In this document: in pieces, positions 62,516 through 64,000 of the stretch
Layout: each line of letters starts with the position of its first letter
How positions within the stretch are numbered: the first letter of the stretch is position 1
NCBI RefSeq assembly: GCF_009864005.1
Contig: NZ_WEZQ01000026.1
Coordinates: forward strand, 62,001 to 126,000
Direction: 5' to 3'
Length of the DNA: 64,000 nt
DNA from: Furfurilactobacillus milii
GTDB taxonomy: Bacteria; Bacillota; Bacilli; Lactobacillales; Lactobacillaceae
Translations under genes and position numbers: made by a program
The notes under the pieces: generated by a model
What the model saw: the letters and a program-made list of their open reading frames with translations, nothing else
Told to the model about the DNA's origin: nothing
Databases searched by the model: none

Positions 62516-62563
62516 TTACCGGCTTTGCCAAGTATTCAATTGGTTCTTAACGTTTTGACTCAT
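62516..62563 (-). CDS. Candidate 15-residue leader peptide with one Trp codon
   Basis: The frame reads MSQNVKNQLNTWQSR then TAA. An AAGGAG site lies 9 nt before the ATG (62573-62578). Trp is residue 12. It precedes two terminators and the TrpX-like operon. It fits ribosome-mediated attenuation by tryptophan, but a single Trp codon makes a nascent-peptide sensing mechanism equally possible. Confidence 0.72.
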   Translation of the reverse strand: MSQNVKNQLNTWQSR

Positions 62564-62602
62564 CGCAACTAACTCCTTTTCTTAAGCTGTCTTTATGAAA
62601 TC

Positions 62603-62631
62603 AGTGTAGAGGAACAGTAAAACTGTGTCAA
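62603..62631 (-). promoter_or_regulatory. Promoter of the Trp-type ABC operon
   Basis: On the minus strand TTGACA, 17-nt spacer, TACACT. The transcript would begin near 62596 and run through the leader peptide. Confidence 0.85.
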
Positions 62632-62651
62632 TAAGTTTTTGAGAAAAGTTC

Positions 62652-62948
62652 TCATTTTTGATAGGCGAGGGGCGAATTGCTGTCTTTACCAAGGCTTCGC
62701 AGAACTTGTTCCATGATTTTCATGCTTTCGTCAGTAAACTCCATGTCGCCTTCTTCGATTCTAGTAATGACTTTCTTAGAAATCCCAGATCTTTTGGCAA
62801 GCTGTCGTCGACTTAACCCCATGTTATTTCTTAGGTCATAAATTTCAATTGCGGCGTTGTCCTGACGTTGGGCCTCTTCAAAACCTTTTTGAAATTCAGG
62901 GTTTTTCATACGTTCATTGATGTAATCATCAGTCGATGTTAGTTTCAT
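62652..62948 (-). CDS. XRE-family antitoxin (HigA-like)
   Basis: A 98-residue protein. Its helix-turn-helix lies in the C-terminal half (MGLSRRQLAKRSGISKKVIT) after a helical N-terminus (EFQKGFEEAQRQD), the HigA/HipB-type layout. It binds DNA and neutralises a RelE/HigB-like toxin. The neighbouring toxin gene is broken, so this antitoxin may be an orphan. Its start overlaps the toxin remnant by 20 nt. Confidence 0.88.
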   Translation of the reverse strand: MKLTSTDDYINERMKNPEFQKGFEEAQRQDNAAIEIYDLRNNMGLSRRQLAKRSGISKKVITRIEEGDMEFTDESMKIMEQVLRSLGKDSNSPLAYQK

Positions 62949-63296
62949 GATTTGCCTTTTCCTTCAAATATTGAAATCGTTTTTTCTTAGCTTGTGAAAT
63001 TTCATGATGTGGCGTTTTCTGTGTCTTCTTTGTAAAACCGCGAACAATCAAATACTCACTTACGCCATATTGAAAGTAGATTGCTCTTTGAATGTTTGAA
63101 CCCTACCTAGAACGAATTTCATACAAGCTTTTTTCAATCTTTTTAATCCATTTTTTTCGATTTGGCCAATTCTTTCCAGCAACTTGCTACTGTCATGTTC
63201 GCTTAGTGAGTTCAGAAAGTCATCAAATTCTGGTGTTTGTATAAAATGTACTGAATTTTTCATTTGTATCGTAGCATCTGAAGCACTAGCATTCAA
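62929..63296 (-). pseudogene. RelE/HigB-like toxin, decayed
   Basis: Starting from 63263 or 63296, the frame reads a RelE-type N-terminus (FIQTPEFDDFLNSLSE, then ERIGQIEK). At a run of seven A (minus strand, about 63151-63157) the frame shifts. The continuation in another frame reads SLYEIRSR, stops at TAG, then goes on as GSNIQRAIYFQYG and FTKKTQKTPHHEISQAKKKR, typical of HigB C-termini. So one frameshift and one in-frame TAG (probably once a Leu codon) break it. Confidence 0.78.
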
Positions 63297-63636
63297 CGCC
63301 TTTATTTCGTCTTGAAACGCCCGCCACTAAATGGTTTTGCGACTGTTCCTTTAAAAAATGGAAGAAAAAAGGCAATACCCGAAAAATGGTTACCGCCTTA
63401 ACATACGTAAATGATAGTCGAAATGTTTATTACATGATGGAGATTAAAAATAATAGTTACGTCTATCAAAATCAAATGAACCAATTAGTGTTCTGGTTTA
63501 AGTCACTGACCAGCAATAACGTCAATTCAATGTTGGCTTTGTTGAGTGCAAAAGAATCTTGTGATTATAAACTTGCTAAAATACTTAGATATCAGTAATC
63601 TAAAATGATATTCGAATTAAAGGAATGAGTGCAGTA
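63297..63636. other. Intergenic region before crcB
   Basis: Holds a low-complexity A-rich stretch (63350-63390). A plus-strand frame of 70 codons (63386-63598) has no recognised family and weak start; I do not call it. No fluoride riboswitch sequence was recognised ahead of crcB. Confidence 0.45.
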
Positions 63637-64000
63637 TGTACAAACGAATCCTATCAGTCGCTGGCTTTGCGTTTATTGGTGGCGCCTTACGCGAAATGCT
63701 AGAACTGTGGTGGCCGTTTTCAACGAATTGGTTTGGCACCACCATCTGTATCAACATTGTCGGGGTATTCTTGCTCGCCATGATCAACTTTTGGGTAGCA
63801 AACCGGTTTGCGTTACCTAGCCAGATTATCTTAGGGCTCGGGACTGGTATGATTGGTGCCTTTACGACATTTTCGAGTTTTTCGTTGGAAATCGTGAAGC
63901 TGCTTGATGATGGTCAGATTATGATTCCGATTGTTTATGTCCTCCTTTCCATTGGTGGCGGAGTGTTAGCCGCGTGGAGTGGTCAGCGACTGGCAGATCG
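63637..64000 (+). CDS. crcB: Fluoride exporter CrcB/FluC (partial, C-terminus outside window)
   Basis: A frame open to the right edge, from MYKRILSVAGFAFIGGALRE. The GGALRE motif, a conserved Asn in INIVGVFLLAM and GLGTGMIGAFTTFSSFSLE identify the CrcB/FluC four-helix dimer channel that expels fluoride. It is often encoded as two copies; a second may lie beyond the window. The ribosome site AAGGA is 12 nt before the ATG. Confidence 0.9.

Noticed and set aside
62380-62563. T-box riboswitch before the Trp-type operon
   Set aside because: The T-box AGGGTGGNACCGCG consensus was not found on the minus strand; the leader instead has a short peptide and two terminators.
63386-63598. 70-codon plus-strand frame before crcB
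   Set aside because: Low complexity, weak ribosome site, no recognisable family; coding not supported.

Overview
The window looks like a chromosomal segment of a low-to-mid GC Lactobacillaceae bacterium. The evidence is AGGAGG-type ribosome binding sites throughout, ECF vitamin transporters, CopY/CopB copper control, an LtaS-like enzyme, paired lactate and pyruvate oxidases, Spx, and cysteine-first Ntn hydrolase and CPBP genes. Genus and species cannot be settled from the sequence alone. Most of the segment is ordinary accessory or housekeeping content in short operons with clear intrinsic terminators.

Layout. 1-3160 (minus): YkoE/YkoD-type thiamine-precursor ECF genes behind a TPP riboswitch, a PanT-like S component and a DUF4870 protein. 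3767-8855: nucleoside hydrolase, a LysR regulator divergent from an alpha/beta hydrolase, a CadD-like transporter and an MntR/DtxR regulator. 9264-16228: metal homeostasis, with a P1B ATPase whose promoter spacer is a PerR/Fur-type box, a DUF1801 (frataxin-like) gene, an aminotransferase, and copY-copB with three cop boxes. 16229-19614: a roughly 3.4-kb insertion at the 3' end of copB, holding an IS1182-family element and a secreted protein, flanked by a perfect 61-bp direct repeat of the copB end. 19705-41543: DUF805 proteins, acetyltransferases, amidase, flavodoxin/ferredoxin reductase, signal peptidase, CPBP protease, LtaS-like enzyme, phosphatase, TMEM175 channel, choloylglycine-hydrolase-family enzyme, CorA, VanZ-RDD, and an ABC-2/LytTR/DUF3021 operon. 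42347-48250: pyruvate oxidase, pseudouridine synthase, TerC, lactate oxidase, thioredoxin. 49015-57646: regulators (HxlR, Spx-like, MerR), SDR, MFS, HIT, beta-hydroxyacid dehydrogenase, glycosyltransferase. 57862-64000: OppA-like lipoprotein, a Trp-type ABC operon behind a leader peptide with tandem terminators, a decayed toxin next to an intact antitoxin, and the start of crcB.

The most unusual content is not protein coding. Thirteen copies of a structured repeat of about 180 bp lie in eight intergenic loci. Two subfamilies (called A and B here) share one multi-helix fold and a conserved core. Their outer stem and internal hairpins differ from copy to copy by compensatory base changes. In five loci an A and a B lie as a divergent pair with their cores pointing away from each other. 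I do not recognise this family, and it is the best candidate here for something undescribed.

How genes may work together: lactate oxidase and pyruvate oxidase can convert lactate to acetyl phosphate with H2O2 production. The PerR-box ATPase with the DUF1801 protein, the nearby MntR-like regulator, thioredoxin and the Spx-like protein fit a cell that must handle peroxide and metals. All assignments come from reading the sequence without database searches; starts were moved where a ribosome binding site decides them.
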